Shown here: positions 44,810 to 53,939 of the stretch, one piece after another | How positions within the stretch are numbered: position 1 is the stretch's first letter | How the letters are laid out: every line of letters starts with the position of its first letter | Origin: Hermatobates lingyangjiaoensis | Lineage: Eukaryota; Arthropoda; Insecta; Hemiptera; Hermatobatidae | DNA: 64,000 bases | Assembly (NCBI GenBank): GCA_026182355.1 | Contig: JAPFBL010000369.1 | Coordinates: forward strand, 62,001 to 126,000 | Reading direction: 5' to 3' | Notes under the pieces: model-generated | Told to the model about the DNA's origin: nothing | The model's input: only the letters and a program-made list of their open reading frames with translations | Databases searched by the model: none | Made by a program: the position numbers and the translations under genes

Positions 44810-45066
44810 GTTTTTTTTTTTGGGGATTTTGGCAACACTGTGAGACGTCTTCTTTTCTGAGGGACGACATGCTCGGATTTATTCACCTCTGAATATCTTT
44901 GGGATTTTGGCAATACTGGGCGACAGTTTAACGTCTTTTCTGAGGGACGATATACTCAGATTAATTCATCCTCACGTAAATAAATCGAGGGCCAGGTGGG
45001 TATTGAACCCCGGACTACCAGCCCAAAGGCGATTAGGTTAACTATTGAGCTAAGCTGGCCCTCATC
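44810..45066 (-). mobile_element. tRNA-derived SINE
   Basis: The minus-strand head GCTTAGCTCAATAGTTAACC (A box) and CCGGGGTTCAATACCC (B box) resembles a tRNA with an altered anticodon arm. A body with CCCTCAGAAAAGACGTTAAA (twice, decayed) and an A-rich tail near 44820 follow. It lies just below a Penelope pLTR. Confidence 0.7.
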
Positions 45067-45129
45067 TCTAAATGTTTTAGAATTAGTAATAATACATTCC
45101 ATCATACCTCGTAAAGTCTCTGAAAAGCT

Positions 45130-45180
45130 CGACCGGTTTCGGGTCCGCCTGGATCCCATCTTCAAGAGCACCTAACTGAC
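45130..45180 (-). ncRNA. Decayed hammerhead-like motif, GCTC/GAGC family
   Basis: Minus strand: GCTC, core TTGAAGAT (C3 is T), hairpin GGGATCC-AGGC-GGACCC with one bulged A, GAA, palindrome ACCGGT, C, GAGC. Stem I is four perfect pairs. It lies downstream of the Penelope ORF at 45266-45949; a sister copy is at 63749-63793. Confidence 0.5.
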
Positions 45181-45265
45181 TGTGAATGTTGTTTTCGTAT
45201 AACCTACCTATATATAGCATCTACATTGTGTAATCAGTGTTGTGTGTGTTTTTTTTCCTATTTCT

Positions 45266-45949
45266 TTAATCGCTATGTTTTTTTCTTGTATTGCTTATTT
45301 CATTATCTATTTCCAGTTCCTTGTGTCGTCTTTTAAATGTTATTAGTGGTTTTGTTAAAATGTCAGTTTGGTGGTTTGTTTGTTCATTGATTATATTGTC
45401 TGTCATTTTATGTTTATATATTTCTATTTGTTCCTGTATGTTCATTCGTTGTCCTTTTTGTCCCGTCTGTAGTAAGTCCATTGTGTTTTCCATACTGTCT
45501 GGGTTATGTCCAAATTTGTTTAAGTGGTGTGCATAGTTTGATCTGTTTGTGTTGTTGGTGTAGTCTTTAATGTGTTCTTTGAATCTGTCTTTTAGTGTCC
45601 TTCCCGTTTGCCCGATGTAGTTTTTACCGCAATCTTTGCATTTAATCCTGTATATTCCGCTTTTTTCGAATTTGTTATCTTTGTTTTCTGTTGTGTTGTT
45701 TGTGATTTGGTTTATAGTGTTATTCGTTTTATATCCAATTTTTAATGAATATTTTCTTAGAAGAGTCGCAATTTTTTCGCTAGGTTTACCTATGTAAGTT
45801 AAAGATGTGTATCTGTTCGTTACTCCCGGTGTTGTACTGTTAGTATTGTGTTTATTTCTTCTTTCGTTTATTATTCTTTGTATAATTTTTTCCTTATACC
45901 CGTTATTTTTTGCTATTGTTTTTATGGTATTTAATTCCTTATTTATTAA
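45266..45949 (-). CDS. Penelope-like element ORF fragment: linker plus GIY-YIG endonuclease
   Basis: 227 codons uninterrupted from 45949 to TAA at 45268-45266; a TAG just upstream truncates it, and the reverse transcriptase part is absent. Residues 1-60 hold the usual thumb/linker with KELNTIKTIAKNNGY and YIGKPSEKI. The endonuclease starts at GIY (98-100), has the CCHH zinc motif start RIKCKDCGKN (C104, C107), YIGQTG (111-116), R122 and H126, HH at 141-142, and a glutamate in NIQEQIEIYK (E173). All canonical catalytic residues are present. In PLEs this domain nicks target DNA for retrotransposition. It lies in an intron of the AF10-like gene, on the same strand. No start codon is required since it is 5'-truncated. 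Confidence 0.82.
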   Translation of the reverse strand, partial: LINKELNTIKTIAKNNGYKEKIIQRIINERRNKHNTNSTTPGVTNRYTSLTYIGKPSEKIATLLRKYSLKIGYKTNNTINQITNNTTENKDNKFEKSGIYRIKCKDCGKNYIGQTGRTLKDRFKEHIKDYTNNTNRSNYAHHLNKFGHNPDSMENTMDLLQTGQKGQRMNIQEQIEIYKHKMTDNIINEQTNHQTDILTKPLITFKRRHKELEIDNEISNTRKKHSD

Positions 45950-45992
45950 CTATATCTAAATGTGTTATTATATGCAAGATAAATACACATAC

Positions 45993-46097
45993 ACTTTGAT
46001 ATCCTTCTCCTCCTTGATTGGGTTCATTGTTGACTTTCCTTCACCCGATGACTCATTCGAAGGAGGTCTGACACTTTCTGGGCTCATTTTAACATTG
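45993..46097 (-). CDS. AF10-like gene, short acidic/basic exon
   Basis: 105 nt, preceded by TTTTTTTTCAG. Of two overlapping donors (GTGTAT and GTATGT) only GTATGT keeps the frame of the next exon. It encodes NVKMSPESVRPPSNESS and then NPIKEEKDIK; IKEEKD resembles a sumoylation consensus. Confidence 0.75.
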
Positions 46098-46172
46098 CTG
46101 AAAAAAAACCACATTCAATAAATCATCCAAAAAAAATTCAACAATTATAGCAGGTTATCCCTTAGTCGAGGA

Positions 46173-46777
46173 CAGAGTTGTCCAAACTTTATGGGGACGC
46201 GGGCCGCATTGGGCAAGGAAATAAGATCGCGGGCCGCAGTACCAGATGTAAAGTAAAACACGTACATGTAAATGAATCTATATATTTATCATAAAAAAAA
46301 TAATTGACAAGTATGGATAAGAATCAACCCATAATATATTCGTTAAAAATATTTAAGGAAATACGTAAAGCGGTACAGTTTACTTCAAATTCAGTGGGAT
46401 GGGTGTGCGTGCATTTTGGAAGCAAGCTCCTTTGTGTCAACTGAGGTTAAGGCTAAACGAAGGCAGGCTTCGAGGGATGTTTGATTAAGTAGATTCCTAT
46501 CTTTGGATTTAATCGACTTCATTGCGGAAAATGCTGCTCTTCAAAGGTAGGTACTGCCAAACATTGACAGCAAGTGCAATACAAAACGGCGTAAATTAGG
46601 ATAATGCTCTTCAGAAAGAAGAGGCCAAAATTGAGTGATTGACAGTGTAGCTTTGCTTAATAACAACTTTTATCGAATATAACTCAATAGATATCTAAAT
46701 AATACTAATTTTTTAAAGTTTTCTAGAAGAGGCTGTGGGCCGCATGCGGCCCGCGGGCTAGACTTTGGACAACCCTG
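46173..46777 (-). mobile_element. hAT element with decayed transposase C-terminus
   Basis: Termini CAGAGTTGTCCAAACTTT and GACTTTGGACAACCCTG, flanked by GTCGAGGA and GTCTAGGA (8 bp, one mismatch). On the minus strand near 46570-46400 a frame with one stop reads LLSMFGSTYL, FSAMKSIKSKDRN and CLRLALTSVDTKELASK, the hAT dimerisation region. Confidence 0.85.
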
Positions 46778-47807
46778 GTCTAGGATAAACATACAGTTTT
46801 TACAGCTTTATGGCTCTTTGCCATTATTGAAATGTCAGAAATTTTTTTTATAAATTTCTAATTTTTTGTTCCATTTTTGGTCAAATTTTCATGATTTTTT
46901 AATGAGTCGTTTAGGGTCAAAAAAACATTTTCTGAAAACAGAAATCATACTTTAAAACGCCTCTTTGGTGAATATAATTTTAAAAAAAATTATCTCAGCC
47001 CATTCTACACATAATTTTTGCTAAAGTATATTTAGCAAAATAAAAATCATTTAAAAGTAAAAAACAATATTTATTTTATGACATAAATAAATAAAACATC
47101 AATTCAAGTTATATAAACAATGAAATATATTTAAAACAAACAAAACTTGTAAATTGAAATATTCATTTTATTTACTTAAGATAAAATAACATTAATGAAA
47201 GGAATGTGTCTTTATAATATTACCTTAGAATATTCGTATTTTATCTGACAGTTGTGTTCAAGTTTGTTTCTAAAATTATTCATTTTTAACCTCTAATGTA
47301 GTAGTTTATTATATATTTGTTGCATTTATTTATAACACATTTGCAGTACTGTCATCAGCGAGCAAGCCTCTCTGAGAAAATTATTGATAAGTGTAAGCAT
47401 CATATCTTGTGGAATGTTTGCTATTTCTAAACAAAATGCGCGTTTTAACTCCTCAGTATATCGAGGCCTATGACTGAGTAGTTTTCATTTTAATATGTCC
47501 CAGCAAGAAGGAATCACAAGGGTTTAAACCAAAGGATCTTACGCAAGATCTTAAAGTCAGGCTGCCGGCAAGATTTCCTGTTTTCAACCCTTGTAATTCC
47601 TTCTTCTGTATATTTAAAATCAAAAGTATACAGTCATCAGTCTCCACCTATAGAGAAGTAAAAAAAAAAACGAAGCGCTTTTGTTTAGAAATAGTTGCTA
47701 TTCCACAAGAAATGATCCATACAGTTATCAATAATTTTCTTAGAGGGACTTGCGTGGCCGCTGATGTCAGAGCTGCAAATGTATTATAAATAAATGCAAC
47801 AAATATA

Positions 47808-48955
47808 CAGGGAGTCCACAAAGTCTCTTTACAATTTGCAAAATTTATTACAAAAGAGTTTATGAGATATCTTAACCAGATTTGTTTTATTTTAATAAGT
47901 CTTTATTATAGTTGTATCATATAAAACTTTTGTGTTTCAGATACTCTGCCTATGGAAGAAAAGTGACTCGTTGAATCCCTTTAAAATGACTACTCCTTAA
48001 GAAAAAGTGTAAAGTGTATCGTGGTTCAGTGAAACAAAGTCGTATGTACAGACTCAACGATACTACAGAGCTAAGTATGGCAATGCTGGGACGGTTTTCT
48101 TCAACAAACTCTCTTCTTGCTTGTCATTTAGCTCAAGAGTCGGTAACAGTTATACTTTGTAAGCGTACAAGCGTAAATTCTCGTGGAGGGACTTACGCAC
48201 TGGCAGCAAAGAACTGGTGCTCCCTTTATCCAATACTATCCCTGTCGCCATAAATTTCTTGCGCCATACTCGAATGGAAGCATAGGAAGGTGCACTGGCA
48301 GCAAAGAACTGGTGCTCGCTTTATCCAATACTATTCCTGTCGCCATAATATGCTTGCGCCGTACTCGAATGGAAGCATAGGAAGGTGCACTGGCAGCAAA
48401 GAACTGGTACTCCCTTTATCCAATACTATCCCTGTCGCCATAAATTTCTTGCGCCATACTCGAATGGAAGCATAGGAAGGTGCACTGGCAGCAAAGAACT
48501 GGTGCTCGCTTTATCCAATACTATTCCTGTCGCCATAATATGCTTGCGCCGTGCTCAAATGGAAGCATAGGAAGGTGCACTGGCAGCAAAGAACTGGTGC
48601 TCCCTTTATCCAATACTATCCCTGTCGCCATAAATTTCTTGCGCCGTACTCGAATGGAAGCATAGGAAAGTGCATCTCTTTCATACCTAGTTTTATAGTT
48701 TCGTTGAGTCTGAAAATCCGACTTTTTTTTTAAGAAACAACGATACAAATTGCGCTTTTTTTTTCTGGAGATGCCATTTTATAGCAGTTCGTTGAATCAG
48801 TTTTCTTCCATCGACAGACTATCTGAAACACAAAAGGTTTACAGGAAAAAAAATTAATAAACTCTTATTACAATAAAACAAATTCGGTTAAGATATCTCA
48901 CAAAGTGCTTTTGTAATAACCTTTCATATTGTAAGCAGACTTTGTGGACACCCTG
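47808..48955. mobile_element. Mariner-like non-autonomous element with TA duplication
   Basis: Termini CAGGGAGTCCACAAAGTCTC and its complement GACTTTGTGGACACCCTG, inverted repeats of about 135 bp, and TA on both sides. The interior contains the 95-bp tandem array and no transposase. Confidence 0.85.
48190..48672. repeat. 95-bp tandem repeat, five copies
   Basis: Units start GTGCACTGGCAGCAAAGAAC and end GAATGGAAGCATAGGAAG. Two unit types (ATAAATTTCTTGCGCC and ATAATATGCTTGCGCC) alternate A-B-A-B-A, so amplification was by dimers. Frames across it are artefacts. Confidence 0.9.
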
Positions 48956-49899
48956 TATAATAAACTACTACATTAGAGGTTAAAAATGAATAATTTTAGA
49001 AACAAACTTGAACACAACTGTCACATAAAATACGAATATTCTAAGGTAATATTATAAAGACACATTCCTTTCATTAATGTTATTTTATCTTAAGGAAATA
49101 AAATGAATATTTCAATTTACAAGTTTTGTTTGTTTTAAATATATTTCATTGTTTATATAACTTGAATTGATGTTTTATTTATTAATGTAATAAAATAAAT
49201 GATTTTTCTTTTGCTAAATAGACTTACTGTGTATATATCTTGAATCAAGTTAAGAATACTATATCAAAAGCTTGTGTCATATCTGTTTTCGTGCCTTAAT
49301 AACAAGAAACAACAATTAAAATTATCCCTGTAAATCACTTTCAGTGAATTAGTATCAATACCTATTGTTATAATTTCCGAGTGACACACACAAAGGGTCA
49401 AGGGTAGTCTAGTTTATACATAATATTTCTGCACTACTGTCATCGGCGAGCACGCAAGACAGTTGCTACCCTGGCTCCAATTTTTAGGAATATAGTGATA
49501 CTTTTCTTTTATTTAAACATTACTCAGGTAATAAATAATATATATTTCAATCATTAGTTGTGCAATGCGTAATTGTGTGTGGTATTTACTCATTCTGAGG
49601 TAAAATAGATAAACAAACAAAAGTCTCCACACAAATGAAGTTTCATCAAATGATCCACAGATTTGTCAACTATAATCATGAAGGTCTCCACGAGTGTGTT
49701 TGAATTGACAATTATGGAAATACTTAGATATTTATAGTGATATAGTGATAGTGAATATAGTGATAATTTTCTTTTATTTAAACATTACTTAGGTAATAAA
49801 TAATATATATTTAATTTCAGGTATCTATCTTCACGGAAAATGAATGACTAATCAAACTCACGAACTTTATATATAGACAAAACTAAATATGTAATATGT

Positions 49900-50210
49900 T
49901 TATGAGGACTTGGTCAGTTCTTCAGGTTCAAATTAAACTCTCATTGCCAACGTTTCGGTCTTTATTTAAAACCTTTTTCATAGGCAGAAGTATAAATTTT
50001 GAAACAGAAAAACTAAGTATTACATTACAAATTATTTTTGTTTGTAAAATAATACTTAGTTTTTCTGTTTGAAACTTGTATACTTCTGCCTATGAAAAAG
50101 GTTTTAAATAAAAACCGAAACGTTGGCAATGAGAGTTTAGTTTGAACCTGAAGAGCTGACCGAGTCCCGATAAACTTTAGTTTTGTTTCTATTCCACGTA
50201 CGATACATTT
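49900..50210. repeat. Core-degenerate ribozyme-like fold-back
   Basis: Opposed GGTTTT/AAAACC motifs in minus (about 49940-49985) and plus (about 50085-50130) orientation with little spacer. Confidence 0.65.
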
Positions 50211-50254
50211 ATCAATATTTATATATATAGATAAATATGAATCTATATATATAG

Positions 50255-51075
50255 GTGTATAATGTAATCGGGATTCGGTCAATTTTCCAGGATCAAAATC
50301 AAACTCTCAATGCCGACGTTTCGGTTTTATTTAAAACCTTTTTCATAGGCCTACAAACAAAGGATGACAAGAAATCATATATAAACATCAACATATAACT
50401 AACATCAAAATGGAATATTACAGTTGTGAAAAAACAAAAATATATATACAAGTAGAAGTAATAGAAAAGCAATAAACATTTTTATGAACTTACAGAAGTC
50501 AGAATTTTTGAATTAGAAAAATGATGAAATTTACATTATATAAAATGAAGTAACAATAGATAGTTAGTGAACTAACATCTTAACTGGTCAAAAATTTGGA
50601 CCAGACTAACTGATTACAATTACATGTAAACCGAAACACTGTTCACTCAAAGAACACAAAAAGGAACTAAGGAAATTAAATTTCACTAAAATCAACTTAA
50701 CACTCCTGAATAAATAGTGTTCAAATTGGTAATGTCACTTCTATGATTAACTGAACTTAGATCTTTTTTAATATATAGCATTTCGAGGGTCTTTCTTCTT
50801 TGCTCATCTTGTTCTTTTTGTTTTTTTTTCTTTTTGTTTTTTTGTTTTCACAACTGTAATATTCCATTTTGATGTTAGTTATATGTTGATGTTTATATAT
50901 GATTTCTTGTCATCCTTTGTTTGTAGGCCTATGAAAAAGGTTTTAAATAAAACCGAAACGTCGGCATTGAGAGTTTGATTTTGATCCTGGAAAATTGACC
51001 GAATCCCGATTACATTATACACCTATTCTATCCAACGGTTGATATATTATTGAATTTGATATATATATATATATA
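50255..51075. repeat. Core-degenerate ribozyme-like fold-back with 550-bp spacer
   Basis: The minus arm at 50270-50350 and plus arm at 50925-51010 share CGGGATTCGGTCAATTTTCC. The centre (about 50350-50930) is AT-rich with no domain seen. (TA)n follows at 51058-51082. Confidence 0.65.
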
Positions 51076-51102
51076 TATATATAGTAGTCTTCTATCACTC
51101 AC

Positions 51103-51252
51103 TCTTCATTTGGGAACCTGTTGGTCAGTAGGACAGGTTGAACTACTGCGGGCACTGGGGATTTCCTATTCTGTAAATGTCTCTGGCTTCCAGTACTCCC
51201 ACTACTACTTCGTTTTGACCTTCTTTTTTCACCTTTGTCATTGGATTCAGAC
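51103..51252 (-). CDS. AF10-like gene, basic Ser-rich exon
   Basis: 150 nt, preceded by ATGTTTTAG and followed by GTGAGTG. It encodes SESNDKGEKRRSKRSSSGST and then RKSPVPAVVQPVLLTNRFPN. The KRRSKR cluster is a candidate nuclear localisation signal. Confidence 0.8.
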
Positions 51253-51299
51253 CTAAAACATCGCAAAATATATATATATTAAAATAAATCTAAAGACTT

Positions 51300-51420
51300 C
51301 ACATAAACAGGTGAAATAACAATCAATGATGAAACCACAATATGAAATGGGAAAACAAGATTAAGATCTTTCAACCGTAACAAGCGGTCTTCGTTAAAGT
51401 CAAAAACCCAACTGAAACAA
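51300..51420 (-). repeat. Ribozyme unit, decayed, GACT/AGTC family
   Basis: The minus motif has core TTAACGAA in place of CTGACGAA. It forms the upstream arm of a composite whose sense arm is at 52180-52240, enclosing the Penelope ORF fragment. Confidence 0.5.
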
Positions 51421-51677
51421 TAGACGCAGAAAACATTTCGTGAAGGGTTGAGAAGAGTAGAAGGGAAGACTGGTATTTTAAAAGGGTGAAAGTGCAAGAA
51501 ATGAACAAATGTCCAGAAAGGGATGTTTTGAGGAAACAAAGGAGTACAGTAAGAAAAGGTAAAAAAACTATCCGCAAACTGTCAACTCTCTTAGAAGAGG
51601 CTATTGCCCTCGTAACGAAAGAATCAAGTTTGAAGTAATAACGTGGGTAATATGTTAATAAAAAACACTCCAGGGAA

Positions 51678-52016
51678 TTGGAGTCCGGTGGTATTTATAA
51701 AATTCCGTGCAAAAAATGCCATATTGGTCAAACTAGTAAATCATTAAAGTCACATGTAAAACTACACCAATACAACGTAAGTAGACAGGAAAAAATTAGC
51801 GCGTTATTCTTGCATATCTGTAATGAAAATCATCATATTGATTGGACAGGAGCTAAATTTATTACCTATGAAAAATCAATGTTGTTAAGAAATGTTATTG
51901 AATCGTCTCTAATTAAATTTAATAGATCAAATATTATAAACATTAGTAACGGTCTCTTCAAACTTGATACTTTCGTTACGAGGGCAATAGCCTCTTCAAA
52001 GAGGGTTGACAACTAG
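51678..52016 (+). pseudogene. Penelope-like element GIY-YIG endonuclease fragment
   Basis: 112 codons. GIY at residues 5-7, zinc cysteines C10 and C13, then HIGQT where YIGxT is expected, and SHVKLH where an arginine usually occurs. HICNENHHIDW and RNVIESSLIKFN cover the zinc histidines and catalytic glutamate. Loss of the second Tyr and the Arg suggests an inactive enzyme. The 3' UTR TTGACAACTAGCGGATAG is shared with 6130 and 44545. Confidence 0.75.
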
Positions 52017-52479
52017 CGGATAGTTTTTTTACTTTTTCTTACTGTACTCCTTTGTTTCCCCAAACATCCCTTTCTGGACATTAGTCCTTTCCTGTGCTTT
52101 CACTCTTTTCAAATACCACTCTTCCCTCCCACTCTTCTCAACCCCTCACCATGATGTTTTCTCTGCATCTAGTGTTTCAGTTGGGTTTTTGACTCTGCCG
52201 AAGACTGCTTGTTACGGCTAAAAGATCTTTCGTCTTATTTTCCTATTTAAGAAAACTCCTGTTAAACTCAAAAATACGAACCAATCTGGAAAGTGGCTCC
52301 AATGACTCATGGATATTGTAAATAATAAGATTTATTAAACAGGTTTCCGTAACTGCACTGAAGAAAGCTTTTTTTTTTGAGCGCAATTTATAGCTTTTTC
52401 AATTCAAGATACTATTTAAATATTCATACAAGAATAATAATAATAATATTAAATACATGCATATTGTTAGTGCCACAAA

Positions 52480-52920
52480 GGTTAATAAATGAGATATCAT
52501 TATCAACCGTCATACCTCATCTATGGCTGCTGAAGTCGCTCGACCGGTTTCGCAATTGTTGCATCACCAATGGAACTGTTACCTTCCAAAATCACAGATA
52601 TAAATACCTATTTTAACGCAATGGTGCCAATATATGCTTAAATTTCCCACCTAACAGTTTTATTTTATTTTGTTTAATCTGTTTTTTGTCTATTATAATT
52701 TAAGTCGTCTCTGTCCTGTCCGTCCTGTCGTCTTTTCATGTTTTTTATTGGTTTAAATATTATGTCTGCTTGGTGCTTGATTTGTTCGTTTATTATTTAT
52801 TATTTTTATCCGTGATTTGGGAAGGTAAGTTTGATTGATGATACAGCCATTGTGAAACCGGTCGGACGACTTCACCATCGATAGACGAGGTATGACAGTT
52901 GATAATGATATCTTAATAAT
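52480..52920. repeat. Fold-back with ACCGGTC ribozyme-like motifs
   Basis: Arms contain GATATCATTATCAACCGTCA and its complement. The minus motif (about 52535-52580) has hairpin GCAA-CAA-TTGC, GAA, ACCGGT, C, GAGC but core TTGGTGAT; the plus motif (about 52835-52875) has core TTGATGAT. Both lack the C3 residue. Confidence 0.55.
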
Positions 52921-52935
52921 ATTATTGTTGAATAC

Positions 52936-53155
52936 CTTGAGCGTTTAGAGGCTGTTGGTTGTGAGGTGAAAGAAGAGGTGGTGCCAGAAGGGTTGTTGGT
53001 GGTTGTTGGAGGGGCGTGGTCTGGGAGGAGTTGAAGAGGGGATAGAGACGATGGAGGGGAGGCAGAGCCAATACTGCTGGCTCCTAGCTGGGTGGCCTCC
53101 AAAGGGACTTGGACTACGATGGAGCTCACACTTAGCTTACTGGTGGCGGCCACGC
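52936..53155 (-). CDS. AF10-like gene, Ser/Thr/Pro-rich exon
   Basis: 220 nt, preceded by TTATTGTTCAG and followed by GTATTC. Phase 1 in, phase 2 out. It encodes VAATSKLSVSSIVVQVPLEA and then a Ser/Pro/Thr-rich low-complexity stretch ending SKRS. No domain is recognised. Confidence 0.75.
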
Positions 53156-53443
53156 CTGAACAATAACAACATATACAACAATACTAGCAGATGAGCCTGT
53201 CGTGACAAAACTTGACTCTTCATGACAATTACTTCGAAACCTTGTAAAACATGTCAAAGAAAAAAACGATTTCAGCAAAACATCGTCAATTATACAACGA
53301 TATATATAATTAAATTAAATATAAACGATTTATATAAATTGTATTATATAATATTTATTTTAAATATAAACAATTAAAAGAAACGGTCCAGCGGCCATTT
53401 TTAAATAAAATAAATTCAAAACGAAGCAAACACAGACATAACT

Positions 53444-53478
53444 CACATCGATATTTCGACCATCGTCGTCATCAGGAG
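53444..53478 (-). ncRNA. Hammerhead-like ribozyme, CUGAUGAC family
   Basis: Minus strand: CTC, core CTGATGAC, stem II GAC-GATG-GTC, GAA, palindrome ATAT, C, GATG. Two stem I pairs adjoin the core. Confidence 0.58.
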
Positions 53479-53572
53479 GTGTGAAGAGCGAAGAGTCCCG
53501 CAGGAAGGCAGGGCGGTGACTCACCGCCGGGACAGTCAACCCCTGCGGGACTCTTCGCTGTTCACACCTCCT

Positions 53573-53606
53573 GATGACGACGATGGTCGAAATATAGATG
53601 TGAGTT
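53573..53606 (+). ncRNA. Hammerhead-like ribozyme, CUGAUGAC family
   Basis: As 53444-53478 but with A before the cleavage point (ATAT-A-GATG). Confidence 0.5.
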
Positions 53607-53939
53607 ATGTCAGTGTGTTTCCCTCGTTTTGAATTTATTTTATATATATATATATTTGTAAAAGTTGGGAGCAATCCTTCTTCAATGCATGCTCTTTTAA
53701 AAACTGGATATCTGTTTCCACTTGGTTCAATTTCGTCTTATATTTTTCCAAATTACGAATTTTTTTCCTTAATTCAGAGCTCAACTTAAAAATTAAATAA
53801 TCATAATTTTTTCATTAATTATTGGCATTCTAGGCCGTCTAATACAGGTTAGGCAACATCGCAGCGGAAATGATACAAGTATGTAATCTAGATTACATAT
53901 GGACACAGATAACAATAGTCTTCTAAATACTAGCATACT

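Larger units (their letters stand above)
47020..49216. repeat. Long palindromic element split by a mariner-like insertion
   Basis: The left arm (about 47020-47550) is complementary to about 47560-47807 plus 48956-49216. Phrases such as GAACACAACTGTCA and CATTTATTTATAA recur inverted. Removing 47808-48955 and one TA restores a continuous arm. No coding function is recognised. Confidence 0.75.
53370..53665. repeat. Ribozyme fold-back, CUGAUGAC family
   Basis: Arms of about 110 bp carry 53444-53478 (-) and 53573-53606 (+) around a GC-rich centre with GGGTTGACTGTCCCGG-like sequence. A (TA)n tract follows at 53641. Confidence 0.7.

Noticed and set aside
44985..45066. Functional tRNA gene on the minus strand
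   Set aside because: The A and B boxes fit, but the acceptor and anticodon stems pair poorly and a SINE body with an A-rich tail follows.
51279..51577. Minus-strand frames of 68-86 residues near 51.3-51.6 kb
   Set aside because: They lie antisense to Penelope pLTR sequence and show no domain; judged shadows.
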